Shown here: positions 43,598 through 53,452 of the stretch, piece by piece
Numbering within the stretch: position 1 is the stretch's first letter
Layout of the letters: each line of letters starts with the position of its first letter
DNA from: Metapseudomonas otitidis
GTDB lineage: Bacteria > Pseudomonadota > Gammaproteobacteria > Pseudomonadales > Pseudomonadaceae
Direction of reading: 5' to 3'
Length of the DNA stretch: 64,000 bases
Assembly: GCF_900111835.1 (NCBI RefSeq)
Contig: NZ_FOJP01000017.1
Location: 62,001 to 126,000, forward strand
Program-made: the position numbers and the translations under genes
Notes under the pieces: generated by a model
Databases searched by the model: none
What the model saw: only the letters and a program-made list of their open reading frames with translations
What the model was told of the DNA's origin: nothing

Positions 43598-44371
43598 TCA
43601 GCCGGCCAGGCCGCGCATCATGAAGAACAGCAGCGACGGGCCCAGCAGGCAGCCCAGGGCGGTGTAGAAGGCGGCGGTCAGGCAACCGTAGGGCACCAGC
43701 TTCGGATCGGTGGCAGCCAGGCCCCCGGCCACGCCGCTGGAGGTGCCCATCAGGCCGCCGAAGATCACCGCCGTGCGCGGATTGTTGAGGCCGATGAAGG
43801 GTGCCACGAAGGGCGTCGCCACCATCACCAGGATGGCCTTCACCAGGCCGGCGGCGATGGACAGCGCCATCACCTCGGAGCTGGCGCCGATGGCCGCGCC
43901 GGTCACCGGGCCGACGATGTAGGTCACCGCCCCCGCGCCGATGGTGGTCAGGCTCACCGCGTCGGTGTAGCCGAAGGCCAGCGCCACGCCGACCCCGGCG
44001 ACGAAGGAGGTGCCGATGCCGAAGAACAGCGCCACCACCCCGGACACGCCGGCGCGCTTGAGCTCCTCGATGTTCACCCCGAAGGCCGTGGCGACGATGG
44101 CGAAGTCCCGCAGCATGGCGCCGCCCAGCAGGCCGATGCCGGACAGCAGCGGCACGTCCACCAGGCCCTTCTGCCCGCCGGTCATCACGCCGCCCACGTA
44201 GGACAGCACCAGGCCGAGGAAGATGGCGATGGCCGAGCCGTGCAGGCGGCCCCGCGTCAGCGTGGCGGAGAGCCAGTAGGACAGCCACATGGTGACGCCG
44301 ATGACGGCGAAGCCGCTGATCAGCCCGTAGCCGTTGATCACTTTCAGCATGGATTCGTACATGGCGGTCAC
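43598..44371 (-). CDS. madM: Malonate transporter subunit MadM
   Basis: 257 residues, strongly hydrophobic with about eight membrane segments, including YVGGVMTGGQKGLVDVPLLS and GASSEVMALSIAAGLVKAIL. With MadL it forms the sodium-coupled malonate importer. The start is GTG at 44371, overlapping the madL stop (GTGA); an ATG nine bases downstream is an alternative. The MadLM pair replaces MdcF used in some other species. Confidence 0.9.
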   Translation of the reverse strand: MTAMYESMLKVINGYGLISGFAVIGVTMWLSYWLSATLTRGRLHGSAIAIFLGLVLSYVGGVMTGGQKGLVDVPLLSGIGLLGGAMLRDFAIVATAFGVNIEELKRAGVSGVVALFFGIGTSFVAGVGVALAFGYTDAVSLTTIGAGAVTYIVGPVTGAAIGASSEVMALSIAAGLVKAILVMVATPFVAPFIGLNNPRTAVIFGGLMGTSSGVAGGLAATDPKLVPYGCLTAAFYTALGCLLGPSLLFFMMRGLAG

Positions 44372-44772
44372 CGTTGCGCAGGCTTCAGGGCATCAGCGGC
44401 GGCTGCCGCGTCGGGCTTCTTTTGGCCGAGGCGGTCCAGCACCGGGACCATGGCGAAGCCGAGGACCACCGCCGCGATGCCGGCGAGGATCGCCATGGGC
44501 CCGCCGGACAGCGCGCCGAGCACGTTCTGCTGGGCGGCCATGGCGACCACGATGGGGATGTAGATGGCGCTCCAGAATTCCACGCCCTGCTCGCTCTTGG
44601 CGCCCATCAGGCCGCGCTTGTGCAGGGCGCTGCCGACGAAGATGAGCAGCAGCATGGCGATGCCGACACCGCCGACGTTGGCGGGAACGCCCAGGAGCTT
44701 GCCCAGGAGTTCGCCGATGAACAGGCCGAGAAGGGTACACAGGGCCAGGAAGGCCACACCGTAGATGATCAT
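44368..44772 (-). CDS. madL: Malonate transporter subunit MadL
   Basis: 134 residues, about four membrane segments (VAFLALCTLLGLFIGELLGK at the start). Partner of MadM in sodium-coupled malonate uptake at the inner membrane. It follows mdcH by 61 bp and overlaps madM, so uptake and breakdown genes form one cluster. Confidence 0.9.
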   Translation of the reverse strand: MIIYGVAFLALCTLLGLFIGELLGKLLGVPANVGGVGIAMLLLIFVGSALHKRGLMGAKSEQGVEFWSAIYIPIVVAMAAQQNVLGALSGGPMAILAGIAAVVLGFAMVPVLDRLGQKKPDAAAAADALKPAQR

Positions 44773-44833
44773 TGTTGTTGTCCTCGTGTTCGGGTCGAAG
44801 TGGCTTGTTTTTATCCTTCGAGTTGCACGGCGT

Positions 44834-45760
44834 TTATCGGGAGTGCTCCACCTCCTGGCGCAACAGGGCGTCCAGCGTATCCAGGCGGGCGCCCTGAAAG
44901 GCGATTACCGTCCCTTTTTCGAACACCCGCCGCGCCAGGCCGCTGAGCACGGCGCCGGGGGGCAGCTCGATGAACAGGCGCACGCCGCGCTCATAGGCGG
45001 TGCGCTGGGTGCCGTGCCAGTCGACCACGCGGCACATGTTGAAGGCGAGGTCGTCGCGCAGGCGCTCCGGGTCGTGGATCGGCCGCGCGGTGGTGCCGCT
45101 GAGGTAGCGGATCGCCGGGCGCCGCAGCGGCACCTCGGCGAAGGCCGCCGCCAGTTCACGGGCCGGCGCTTCCAGCAGCGGGCAGTGGGACGGCACGCTC
45201 ATCGCCAGGCGCTTCGCCAGGCCGGCCCCCAGGGCGCGGGCCCGCTCGGCGACGGCGGCCATGGCGGCGTCGCTGCCGGCGATGACGATCTGGTTGTCGG
45301 CGTTGAGGTTGCCGATGAACACCGGGCCCTCGGCCTCGGCCAGCAGCCCTTCCACCGTGGTCAGGTCCAGCCCCTGCAGGGCGGTCATGCCGTAGCCCTG
45401 TGGATAAGCCCGCTGCATCAGCTCGCCACGCAGGGCCACCAGGCGCAGGGCATCGGCGAAGTCCAGGGCGCCGGCGACCACCGCCGCCGGGTAGGCACCG
45501 ATGGACAGCCCGGCCACGTAGTCCGGCGCCGGGCTGCGCGCCAGCAGCAGGCGGGCGCTGGCGACCCCGGCGATGAGCAGGCAGAGCTGCACCGCACGGG
45601 TGGAACGCAGGGCCTCGGCGCTGTCGAGCCGGGCCAGGTCCTGCCCCAGCACCTCGGCGGCCTCGTCCAGACAGGCACGCACTTCCGGCGCTGCCGGCAG
45701 GGCCTGGAGCATGCCGGGCTGCTGGGCGCCCTGGCCGGGGAAGGCGAACAGGCTGCTCAT
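44834..45760 (-). CDS. mdcH: Malonate decarboxylase epsilon subunit (acyltransferase)
   Basis: Transfers malonyl groups to the ACP subunit. It has 308 residues, FabD-like fold. LFAFPGQGAQQPGM is at the N-terminus, the nucleophile serine is in VAGLSIGAYPAAV (GLSIG in place of GHSLG), and a histidine is in PSHCPLLEAPAREL. It overlaps mdcG (ATGA), so translation is coupled. Confidence 0.92.
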   Translation of the reverse strand: MSSLFAFPGQGAQQPGMLQALPAAPEVRACLDEAAEVLGQDLARLDSAEALRSTRAVQLCLLIAGVASARLLLARSPAPDYVAGLSIGAYPAAVVAGALDFADALRLVALRGELMQRAYPQGYGMTALQGLDLTTVEGLLAEAEGPVFIGNLNADNQIVIAGSDAAMAAVAERARALGAGLAKRLAMSVPSHCPLLEAPARELAAAFAEVPLRRPAIRYLSGTTARPIHDPERLRDDLAFNMCRVVDWHGTQRTAYERGVRLFIELPPGAVLSGLARRVFEKGTVIAFQGARLDTLDALLRQEVEHSR

Positions 45761-46371
45761 GCCACGTCCTCCAGGGGCTGCCAGGGGTTATCCACAAGCC
45801 GCGCGCCGGCATCGCACTTGAGCAGCACACGGCGGGCGCTGCCGCCCCACTCGCGCAGGGCCACGCCGCCCTGGGGGGTCTGCAGTTGCAGGTCGACGCG
45901 GCAGGGCAGGTCTTCGAACAGCACCCGCAGCTCCCGCGCCCAGGCGCGCGGCAGGGGCTCGGCGGTGCGCAGCAGCAGGTCGAGGTCACTCTCCGCGTGC
46001 AGCACGTTGCGCCAGGTGGCGAGCTGGTAGCCCACCCCGCCAGTGGGGCCCCAGGGCAGGCCGAGGGCGTCCATCAAGGGCGTCACCTGGGCCAGGGCCC
46101 GCAGGGCCGGCAGTTCCCCCGGCGCGCGCAGGCGCAGTTGCTCGGGGGCGAGGCGTCGCTGCACGGCGGCGACCGGCATGCAGGCGGCGAAACGCTCGGC
46201 GCGGGTGGCGCCACGCACCCCCACGGCCACCTGGCCCGCCGGGCAGCACGCACGGCGCACCACCACCGGTTGCCCGGCGGCCAGCACCTGCCGCGCCCAG
46301 GCCGGGGCCTCGGCGGGCAGCTGGTCCGGGGCCAGGCCCCAGAGCAGGTCGTGTGGCTGGAGGCGGTCCAT
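45757..46371 (-). CDS. mdcG: Malonate decarboxylase holo-ACP synthase
   Basis: Attaches the 2'-(5''-phosphoribosyl)-3'-dephospho-CoA group to the ACP subunit MdcC. It has 204 residues. MDRLQPHDLLWGLAPDQLPA is the family start (ATG at 46371), followed by the nucleotidyltransferase-like HAESDLDLLLRTAE with an Asp pair. It lies 20 bp after mdcE. Confidence 0.9.
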   Translation of the reverse strand: MDRLQPHDLLWGLAPDQLPAEAPAWARQVLAAGQPVVVRRACCPAGQVAVGVRGATRAERFAACMPVAAVQRRLAPEQLRLRAPGELPALRALAQVTPLMDALGLPWGPTGGVGYQLATWRNVLHAESDLDLLLRTAEPLPRAWARELRVLFEDLPCRVDLQLQTPQGGVALREWGGSARRVLLKCDAGARLVDNPWQPLEDVA

Positions 46372-46391
46372 GGCGGGCGCTCGACCGGGCC

Positions 46392-47177
46392 TTACCACTG
46401 CGCCCGCAACTGGGCACGCACCGCCGAGGAGGCGGCGCGGTTCACGGCGCCCAGGCGGTTGGACAGGTCGGTGCCGGTGCCGATGTCCGCCACGGCGCGC
46501 ACTAGGCAGTCGCGCACCCGGTCGAGGTCGGCGGCGCCGGGGCTGTCGGGGTTATCCACAGCCAGGCGCTCCCAGAGCAGGCCGAGGGAGGCGTAGTTGT
46601 CCAGGTCGTAGGCCATGGGCGGTACCTTGGCCGCCAGGGCTTCCAGCTCGTCGACGCTGCGCAGGGTGATGCGCGCGGCGGCGGCCTTGCCCATGGCGTG
46701 GACCATCACCCCGGCATCGTCCAGGGCGATCAGCCGCTGGGCCTGGTAGCCGTGGGCGAGGAAGGCGCCGGACATGGCCTTGCCCACCAGCAGGCCGATC
46801 ACCGGGTGCCCGGCGAGGCGGGCACGGGCGTAGGCGTCCACCGCGCCGGCCAGGGCCTGGTGGATGCCCAAGGCTTCCTCGCGGCGGCCGTAGGCCTGGC
46901 TGGGCACGTCCACCACGGCCACCAGCACGCGCTTGTCGGCACGCCCGGCATCGGCCTGGATGGCGTCATCCACGGCCTTGGCCAGGCCCCAGCCTTCCAG
47001 CAGGCCCACCTCGCCGTTACGGGCGCGGGGGAAGGGATTGCGCGGGTCGGGCACCACGGCGATGAAGCGCGCGGCGCGGCTGCCCACCTCGCCGTCGATC
47101 ACCTGCACCGAAGCGGGAAAGTCCGCCAGCGGGGTGCCGCCGGCCAGGCCGTGCAGCCAGTTCAGTCCTCGGCTCAT
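46392..47177 (-). CDS. mdcE: Malonate decarboxylase gamma subunit
   Basis: 261 residues, crotonase/carboxyltransferase-like. LVAVVDVPSQAYGRREEALG, GHPVIGLLVGKAMSGAFLAH and GVMVHAMGKAAAARIT fit MdcE. With MdcD it decarboxylates malonyl-S-ACP to acetyl-S-ACP, without biotin. Its start overlaps the mdcD stop (ATGA). Confidence 0.93.
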   Translation of the reverse strand: MSRGLNWLHGLAGGTPLADFPASVQVIDGEVGSRAARFIAVVPDPRNPFPRARNGEVGLLEGWGLAKAVDDAIQADAGRADKRVLVAVVDVPSQAYGRREEALGIHQALAGAVDAYARARLAGHPVIGLLVGKAMSGAFLAHGYQAQRLIALDDAGVMVHAMGKAAAARITLRSVDELEALAAKVPPMAYDLDNYASLGLLWERLAVDNPDSPGAADLDRVRDCLVRAVADIGTGTDLSNRLGAVNRAASSAVRAQLRAQW

Positions 47178-48028
47178 TGCAGCTCTCCCTGGTAGAGGGC
47201 GCGCACCTGGGCGGCGTCCAGTTGGTCACAGTCCTCCCCCAGCCGGGCCAGGCGGGCGAGGAATTCATCGGGGCGGCGGCAGCGCGGGGCGGCGGGTTCA
47301 CCGGCCGCCAACAGGCCGGCCAGGGCCTCGCGCAGGGCCGCCACGTCATCGGCCACGTAGGCGTCGGCCAGGGCGCAGGCGTGGCGCTGTTCGCCACCGG
47401 TGAGGCTCCAGATGAAGGGCCGGTCGCGGGCGTCGTACTCCTCGATGCCGGCTTCCTGCTCGATCACCTGGGGGCCGTTGAGGCCCAGGCGCGCCTCGCG
47501 GGTCACCAGCAGGTGGCTGCACAGGCCGGCGGCGATGGACATGCCGCCGAAGCAGCCGACGGCCCCGGCGATCACGCCCACCACCGGCTGGTGCTGGCGC
47601 AGGGCGACGATGGCGGCCTGGATCTCGGCGATGGCGGCCAGCCCCAGGTTGGCTTCCTGCAGGCGCACGCCGCCGGTTTCCAGCAGCAGCACGGCGGCAG
47701 TGGGGATGCCCTGGCGGTTGTCTTCCACCGCCAGCTCCAGGGCGCCGGCGATCTTGGCGCCGCCGACCTCGCCCAGGCTGCCGCCCTGGAAGGCGCCCTC
47801 GATGGCGGCGATCACCAGGGGGCGGCCGTCGAGGCTGCCCTTGGCCACCACCACGCCGTCATCGGCCTGGGGCACGATGCCCTGCTGCACCAGCCAGGGC
47901 GACATGACGCGATCGAAGGGGCCGAGCAGCTCGCGGAAGCTGCCGGCGTCCAGCAGCGCACGGGCGCGCTGGCGGGCGCCCAGTTCAACGAAGCTGCGGG
48001 CCGCCAGCAGGCGGGCGGTATCAGTCAT
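47174..48028 (-). CDS. mdcD: Malonate decarboxylase beta subunit
   Basis: 284 residues, carboxyltransferase-like fold. SFVELGARQRARALLDAGSF is at the N-terminus, followed by LLLETGGVRLQEANLGLAAI and GAVGCFGGMSIAAGLCSHLL. It partners MdcE in the decarboxylation step. It overlaps the 3' end of mdcC by 8 bp. Confidence 0.93.
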   Translation of the reverse strand: MTDTARLLAARSFVELGARQRARALLDAGSFRELLGPFDRVMSPWLVQQGIVPQADDGVVVAKGSLDGRPLVIAAIEGAFQGGSLGEVGGAKIAGALELAVEDNRQGIPTAAVLLLETGGVRLQEANLGLAAIAEIQAAIVALRQHQPVVGVIAGAVGCFGGMSIAAGLCSHLLVTREARLGLNGPQVIEQEAGIEEYDARDRPFIWSLTGGEQRHACALADAYVADDVAALREALAGLLAAGEPAAPRCRRPDEFLARLARLGEDCDQLDAAQVRALYQGELQ

Positions 48029-48320
48029 GGGCCACCTCCTCCAGGGCCTGCTCCAGGCGCAGGCGCACCACCCCCGGCGTGGCGCCGAAGTCGTGGATGT
48101 CGATGTTCAGGGCCGGCAGCTGCTGGCCGGCGAAGAGGCGCTGGAACAGCTGCGTCCAGCGCGGGCCGCTGCCGTTCACCGAGGTGATCACCTGGATCGC
48201 CAGGGTGCCGGCACGGCCGGGCTCCAGCAGCACTTCCAGGTCGCCGGAGCCGACGCAGCCCACCAGGGCGCGGCCGCGAGCGGGTTGCCCGGCGGGGAAT
48301 TCGAAGGTCAGGGTTTCCAT
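48021..48320 (-). CDS. mdcC: Malonate decarboxylase delta subunit (acyl carrier protein)
   Basis: 99 residues. The prosthetic-group serine is in VGCVGSGDLEVLLEPG near residue 25. It carries the phosphoribosyl-dephospho-CoA arm made by MdcB and MdcG. The ATG at 48320 starts METLTFEFPAGQPA, the family beginning. It lies 1 bp after the mdcB stop. Confidence 0.92.
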   Translation of the reverse strand: METLTFEFPAGQPARGRALVGCVGSGDLEVLLEPGRAGTLAIQVITSVNGSGPRWTQLFQRLFAGQQLPALNIDIHDFGATPGVVRLRLEQALEEVAHD

Positions 48321-48321
48321 G

Positions 48322-49173
48322 TCACAGGCTCCCGGCTTGATCGAGGAACAGGCAGGCGGCCAGCAGGTCGGCGGCTCCGCCCGGGGATACGTTGAGGGCC
48401 AGCAGGCACGCCTCCAGTGCGCGCAGCTGACGGCGCCCGGCGAGGCTGGCGGCGCCCCCGGCGGCGAGCACCGCGCGGGCACCGTCGCGGGTGGCCTGCA
48501 GCCCCTCCGGGCCGGCGCGCCAGAGCACGCAGGTATCGGACAGCTCGGCCATGATCGCCAGCAGCGCATCGAGCCGGGCGTTCTGCTCGCCGGCTCCGGC
48601 CGCGCGGCTGCGCTGTAGCTGTGGCAGGCCGTGGTCGAGGGCGGCGGGGAAGCCCAGTTGTGCTTCTTCCCGCGCACCGCGCACGCCGTAGCGACGGCAC
48701 ACCTCGGCCCCGTGGCTGCGCGGCGCGGGGGCGGCCGGGTCGTCGATCAGGGCGATGCGCGCGGCCCGCAGGGCGATGGCGCGGGCGTCGCGGCTGTCGG
48801 GCTCCAGCGCCCAGGCCGCCACCAGCAGGCCGAGTGCCCAGATGGCCCCCCGGTGGGTGTTGACCCCGGCGGTGGTGGCGAGCATCGCCGCCTCGCCTTC
48901 GCGGCCAATGCGGCCCAGGGCTTCGCGCAGGGGCACGCCGACCTCGCCGTGCTGCAGGGCAGCCTCGGCCATCTGCCGGAAGCAGGGCCAGAGCGACAGC
49001 GCCGAGGCGTGCATCAGGCCCAGGTGCAGGTCGGTGTGGGCACCGCTGCCGCGCCGGTCCACCAGGCCCGGCTTGGGCGTGAGGTCGGCCTCGTCGATCA
49101 GGGCGTCCACCGCCCGGTCCGCCAGCCAGTCGGCCAGGGGCAGGTCGGCGTCGCGTAACGTGAGTGCGCTCAT
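48322..49173 (-). CDS. mdcB: Triphosphoribosyl-dephospho-CoA synthase
   Basis: Makes the precursor of the MdcC prosthetic group from ATP and dephospho-CoA. It has 283 residues, CitG family. [20 protein letters not shown] and [20 protein letters not shown] are typical, followed by [20 protein letters not shown]. Its start shares a base with the mdcA stop (TGATG), coupling the two. Confidence 0.92.
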   Translation of the reverse strand: MSALTLRDADLPLADWLADRAVDALIDEADLTPKPGLVDRRGSGAHTDLHLGLMHASALSLWPCFRQMAEAALQHGEVGVPLREALGRIGREGEAAMLATTAGVNTHRGAIWALGLLVAAWALEPDSRDARAIALRAARIALIDDPAAPAPRSHGAEVCRRYGVRGAREEAQLGFPAALDHGLPQLQRSRAAGAGEQNARLDALLAIMAELSDTCVLWRAGPEGLQATRDGARAVLAAGGAASLAGRRQLRALEACLLALNVSPGGAADLLAACLFLDQAGSL

Positions 49174-50837
49174 CACCAACTCCTGAAACGGGCGGGCGGG
49201 TTGTAGAGGCCGCCGGACCACTCCACCAGCTCGGCGATGCTCTTGGCGGCGAGCAGTTCGCGGCTGGCGTCGGTGCGGCGGATGCCGAGGTCCTCGGGCA
49301 GGGCGATGAGCCCTTCGCGGCGCATGCGCTCGGTGTCCCTGGGGTCATGGCGCAGGCCGATGGCGGTGACCCCGGCGACGGCGGCGATCATGGCGCGGCG
49401 TTCCTCATCGGAGCGCGCCTTGTACAGGTAGGCGATGCCTTCCTCGGTGAGCAGGTGGGTGACGTCGTCGCCGTAGATCATGATCGGTGCCAGGGGCATG
49501 CCGGTCTTCCGGGCCACGTCGACGGCGTCGAGGGTCTCGACGAAGGTGGGTTTGCCGCCTTCCTGGAAGGTCTCGACCATCTGCACCACCAGCTTCTTGC
49601 CGCGCGCCAGCAGGGCCTCGGGTTCGGCGCGCATGTCCAGCCAGGCGGGGGTGGAATGGCGCCGGCCGCGCGGGTCGTGGCCCATGTTCGGCGCGCCGCC
49701 GAAACCGGCCAGGCGGCCCCGGGTGACGGTGGAGGAATGGCCGTCGCCGTCCACCTGCAGGGTGGCGCCGATGAACAGGTCCACCGCGTACTGCCCGGCC
49801 AGCTGGCACATCATGCGGTTGGAGCGCAGGGAGCCGTCGCGGCCGGTGAAGAACACGTCCGGGCGCTGGGCGATGTAGCCCTCCATGCCCAGCTCGGTGC
49901 CGAAGCAATGCACGCTTTCCACCCAGCCGGTCTCGATGGCGGGGATCAGCGTCGGGTGCGGGTTGAGCGTCCAGTTGCGGCAGATCTTGCCCTTCAGCCC
50001 CAGGGACTCGCCGTAGGTGGGCAGGATCAGCTCGATGGCGGCGGTGTTGAAGCCGATGCCGTGGTTGAGGGACTGGACGTTGTGTTTCTCGTAGATGCCG
50101 CGGATCGCCATCATCGCCATCAGCACGTGCACCGGCTTGATATGGCGCGGGTCGCGGGTGAACAGCGGCTCGATGTAGAAGGGCTTGTCGGCCACCACCA
50201 CGAAGTCCACCCAGGAGGCGGGGATGTCCACGCGCGGCAGGTCGCGCACATCGTCCACCAGCTGGTTGACCTGGGCGATGACGATGCCGTCGGAGAAGGC
50301 CGTTGGCTCCACCAGGGCCGGGGTGTCCTCGGTGCTGGGGCCGGTGTAGAGGTTGCCCTCGCGGTCGGCCATGAAGCCGGCCACCAGGGTGACGTTGGGG
50401 ATCAGGTCCACCACCAGCCGCGAGTACAGCTCGATGTAGGTGTGGATGGCGCCGACTTCCAGCAGGCCGTCTTCCATCAGCTGGCCGATGCGCAGGCTCT
50501 GCGGGCCGGCGAAGGAGAAGTCCAGCTTGCGGGCGATGCCGCGTTCGAACAGGTCCAGGTGCTCGGCGCGGCTGACGCTGGGCATGATCATGTGCAGGTC
50601 GTGCAGGCGGCCGGGGTCGGCCTTGGCCAGGGCGCGGGAGAGGAAGTCCGCCTGCTTCTGGTTGTTGCCTTCGAGCACCACCCGGTCGCCGGGGGCGATC
50701 AGGGCTTCGAGGGCCTCGACGATACGCTCGCCGGGCAGCACCGCGCCATCGGCGAGGTGGCGCACGCGGTCGAGGCGGCGCTGCTTTTCCGCGCGCCGAC
50801 GCGACCACTGCGGCGGGGAGGTGGGTGTTGTTGTCAT
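49173..50837 (-). CDS. mdcA: Malonate decarboxylase alpha subunit
   Basis: Acetyl-S-ACP:malonate ACP transferase, which swaps malonate for acetate on the carrier. It has 554 residues, the usual MdcA length. Visible are [60 protein letters not shown] and [20 protein letters not shown]. First gene of the mdcABCDEGH-madLM operon, followed by mdcB with a 1-bp overlap. Confidence 0.94.
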   Translation of the reverse strand: MTTTPTSPPQWSRRRAEKQRRLDRVRHLADGAVLPGERIVEALEALIAPGDRVVLEGNNQKQADFLSRALAKADPGRLHDLHMIMPSVSRAEHLDLFERGIARKLDFSFAGPQSLRIGQLMEDGLLEVGAIHTYIELYSRLVVDLIPNVTLVAGFMADREGNLYTGPSTEDTPALVEPTAFSDGIVIAQVNQLVDDVRDLPRVDIPASWVDFVVVADKPFYIEPLFTRDPRHIKPVHVLMAMMAIRGIYEKHNVQSLNHGIGFNTAAIELILPTYGESLGLKGKICRNWTLNPHPTLIPAIETGWVESVHCFGTELGMEGYIAQRPDVFFTGRDGSLRSNRMMCQLAGQYAVDLFIGATLQVDGDGHSSTVTRGRLAGFGGAPNMGHDPRGRRHSTPAWLDMRAEPEALLARGKKLVVQMVETFQEGGKPTFVETLDAVDVARKTGMPLAPIMIYGDDVTHLLTEEGIAYLYKARSDEERRAMIAAVAGVTAIGLRHDPRDTERMRREGLIALPEDLGIRRTDASRELLAAKSIAELVEWSGGLYNPPARFRSW

Positions 50838-50913
50838 GGTGGCTCCACGGGTTCCGCTGTCGTGGAGCGAACCTTAGGAGCGCGACCGGCTGGTCATCAA
50901 TCAAGCCCGGCGG

Positions 50914-50940
50914 CGGATCGTTACGGCCAGGTTAACGATC
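50914..50940. promoter_or_regulatory. Perfect 9-bp inverted repeat upstream of mdcA
   Basis: GGATCGTTA (50914-50922) and TAACGATCC (50932-50940), centre 9 bp, lie 77-103 bp upstream of the mdcA start. That is a fitting position for a LysR-type MdcR site. It could instead be a stem after the receptor gene, but no T-run follows. Confidence 0.65.
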
Positions 50941-51016
50941 CGCTGCGGTGGGGCAGTCGTCGAGATACAAGGGTGGACCCCACTTCACCGGTCCACCATG
51001 CGGAGTGGACCGGTAC

Positions 51017-53452
51017 TCAGAACTCCAGGGTGCTGGAGAGCTGCACCAGGCGCGGGTCGCCGATGGAGACGTTCCACTGGTTCACCGAGGAGCTGTAGTA
51101 GGTCTTGTCGAAGAGGTTCTTCACGTTGAGCTGGAGCTTGAGGCGCTTGTCGTTGCCCAGGGGCGTTTCGTAGCTGGCGAAGGCGTCGGCGACAGTGTAA
51201 TGCGGCAGCTCGAAGGTGTTCTCGGCATCCCCCTCGCGGTCGCCGACGTAGCGGCCACCCAGGCCGGCACGCAGGCGGTCGCCGTCGAACAGCGGGCCGA
51301 AGTCGTAGACGGCGGAGAGCGAAGCGGTGTGACGGGCGACGTTCTGCAACGCATTGCCCTTGAGCGTGGGGTCGCGGGTCACTTCGGCGTCGGTGAAGGC
51401 GTAGGTGCCGATCAGGCTGAGGTTGTCGGTCAGTTGCCCGGTCACATCCAGCTCGATGCCCCGTGAGCGCACTTCACCGGCTCCGCTGGCGACGGTGTCG
51501 GATTTCCCGTCGATCGTCACGTTCTGGGTCACCAGGACGTTCTCCTTGACGATGTCGAACAGCGCCAGGGTGCCGGTGATGCGGCCGGGCATGTCCAGCT
51601 TGGCGCCGAGTTCCCAGCTCTTGCCCTCCTCCGGGGCGATACCGTTGATGGACGCGGTGCCGGTCAGCGGCGCAATGGTGGAGTTGGGCTTGAACGACTC
51701 GGTGTAGCCGCCGTAGAGGGACAGCTCGTCGGTCATCTTGTAGACCAGGCCGACCCGGGGCACCCAGAGCTGGCCGTCGATGTCGGTGTTTTTCTTGAAC
51801 GGGCGGCCCCGGCCGGCGAGCTGGTCGTAGAGCTGGTAGCGGGCCCCGGCGATGAAGATCCACTGCTCGTTGAGGTGCACCGAGTCCTGGAAGAAGGCGG
51901 ACTGGCTGACCACGCGGTCGGTCTGGTCGCTGTCGCCGGCGGCCACCGTGGTGGGCACCGGTACCTGGCCATAGACCGGGTTCCAGGGGTTGAAGCCGAG
52001 GCTGGTGTTCTGGCGGATCAGGTCCTCGCGGAAGAACTTGCGGTACTCGTGGTCCACGCCCATCAGCAGGTCGTGCTGCATGCCGCCCAGCTGCACCTGG
52101 CCGTCCAGGTCGAAGGTGGCGAAGTGTTCGGTGCTCACCGCGCCCCGGGTGCCGTCCAGGCGGCGCCGCAGCGTGCCGTTGGGATTCTGGCTCTGCACCC
52201 GCGCCTGGTAGTCGTCGTAGGTGTCGCGGTTGTAGCTGTAGGCGAAGTGGGCCTTCCAGGCCTCGTTCAGCTGGTGTTCGAGGTCGAGGATCATCAGGTC
52301 CGACCGGCCCTCGGTGACGTTGTAGGGCTCGTCCAGGCGGCGGGTGGCGGGCACCGCCAGGGGCTTGCCGTTGAGGAAGATGGTGCCGCGGTCGAAGGGG
52401 GTGCTGTACTCGCGGTGCTCGAAGCTGAGGTTCACCGTGGTGTCTTCGCCGTACCAGGCGAAGGACGGGGCGAAGGTCTTGTCGCGGCTGTGGCCGAAGT
52501 TGCGCCAGTAGTCGGCGTCGTCGTAGTCGGCGATCACCCGGTAGGCCAGGCCGGAATCCCCCAGCGGGCCGGTGACGTCGAGGGTGCCGCCGCTACCGTC
52601 CTTGCCGTCGCCGTAGGTGGAGGCGCGCGCGGTGATGGCGCGGTAGGCCTGCAGTTGCGGCTTCTTGCTGATGACGTTGATCACACCGCCCGGGTCGAGG
52701 ATGCCGTAGAGCATCGAGGACGGGCCCTTGAGCACTTCCACGCGCTCGGCGCTGGCGGTGAGGTTGCGGCCCTGGATGGTGCGCATGCCGTCGCGCAGGA
52801 TGGAGCCGTCGCGGTTGTCACCAAAGCCGCGCTTCATCACCGCGTCCAGGGTGCTGCCGAGGGTGTTGGCCTGGGTGATGCCGCTGACGTTGGCCAGGGC
52901 GTCGTCGAGGTTCTGTGGCTGCTGGTCCACCAGCGCCTGCGCCGGGACCACGGCCACCGCCTGGGGGATGTCCAGCAGCGGGGTGTCGCTGCGGGCCAGG
53001 CGGGTGGTGGGCGGTGGCTGGTAGCTGGCGGCGCCTTCCGCCTGGCGGGTGCCGTCGACGTTCACCGCGCCCAGGTCGAGGGCGTCGGAGCTGGCCACCG
53101 GCACCAGCGTCAGGGTGCCCGGCGCCGCCTCGGTGAAGCTGAAACCGCTGCCGGCCAGCAGGCGTGCCAGGGCCTGCTCGGCGCTCATCCGGCCCTTCAC
53201 GGCCGGCGCATTGCGCCCTTCCGGCAGGGCCTGGGTGTAGACCACCGCCAGTCCGGTGCTGCGGGTGAAGGCGGCCAGGGCCGGGGCCAGGGGCTGCGCC
53301 TCGATGGCGAAGACCTGCTCCCGCGCCAGCGCCGCCGGGGCCTCGGCCAGGGCCTGGGGCACCCAGGGTGCGCTCCCCAGGGCGAGCAGGGCCGAGACCA
53401 GTCCGAGGCGCTTGAAGGCGCCGCGCTGCAACCGCGATGAGCTGTGATTCAT
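51017..53452 (-). CDS. TonB-dependent siderophore receptor with STN signalling domain
   Basis: 811 residues. The signal peptide is about residues 1-36. The STN domain (about 45-118: FAIEAQPLAPALAAFTRSTG, then LAVVYTQALPEG) receives the inner-membrane FecR. The TonB box lies near 130. The plug contains EVLKGPSSMLYGILDPGGVI, the FpvA/FiuA-type motif, followed by a 22-strand barrel ending VQLSSTLEF. It imports a ferric siderophore and signals its presence. The cognate fecI-fecR pair is directly upstream. Which siderophore is not predictable by eye. Confidence 0.93.
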   Translation of the reverse strand: MNHSSSRLQRGAFKRLGLVSALLALGSAPWVPQALAEAPAALAREQVFAIEAQPLAPALAAFTRSTGLAVVYTQALPEGRNAPAVKGRMSAEQALARLLAGSGFSFTEAAPGTLTLVPVASSDALDLGAVNVDGTRQAEGAASYQPPPTTRLARSDTPLLDIPQAVAVVPAQALVDQQPQNLDDALANVSGITQANTLGSTLDAVMKRGFGDNRDGSILRDGMRTIQGRNLTASAERVEVLKGPSSMLYGILDPGGVINVISKKPQLQAYRAITARASTYGDGKDGSGGTLDVTGPLGDSGLAYRVIADYDDADYWRNFGHSRDKTFAPSFAWYGEDTTVNLSFEHREYSTPFDRGTIFLNGKPLAVPATRRLDEPYNVTEGRSDLMILDLEHQLNEAWKAHFAYSYNRDTYDDYQARVQSQNPNGTLRRRLDGTRGAVSTEHFATFDLDGQVQLGGMQHDLLMGVDHEYRKFFREDLIRQNTSLGFNPWNPVYGQVPVPTTVAAGDSDQTDRVVSQSAFFQDSVHLNEQWIFIAGARYQLYDQLAGRGRPFKKNTDIDGQLWVPRVGLVYKMTDELSLYGGYTESFKPNSTIAPLTGTASINGIAPEEGKSWELGAKLDMPGRITGTLALFDIVKENVLVTQNVTIDGKSDTVASGAGEVRSRGIELDVTGQLTDNLSLIGTYAFTDAEVTRDPTLKGNALQNVARHTASLSAVYDFGPLFDGDRLRAGLGGRYVGDREGDAENTFELPHYTVADAFASYETPLGNDKRLKLQLNVKNLFDKTYYSSSVNQWNVSIGDPRLVQLSSTLEF

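Noticed and set aside
50914-50940. The mdcA-proximal inverted repeat as terminator of the siderophore receptor gene
   Set aside because: No T-run follows on the transcribed strand and it lies 77 bp beyond the stop; an operator role fits better, though not proven.
51875-53440. 521-codon plus-strand frame opposite the siderophore receptor
   Set aside because: Antisense mirror composition with no motifs.
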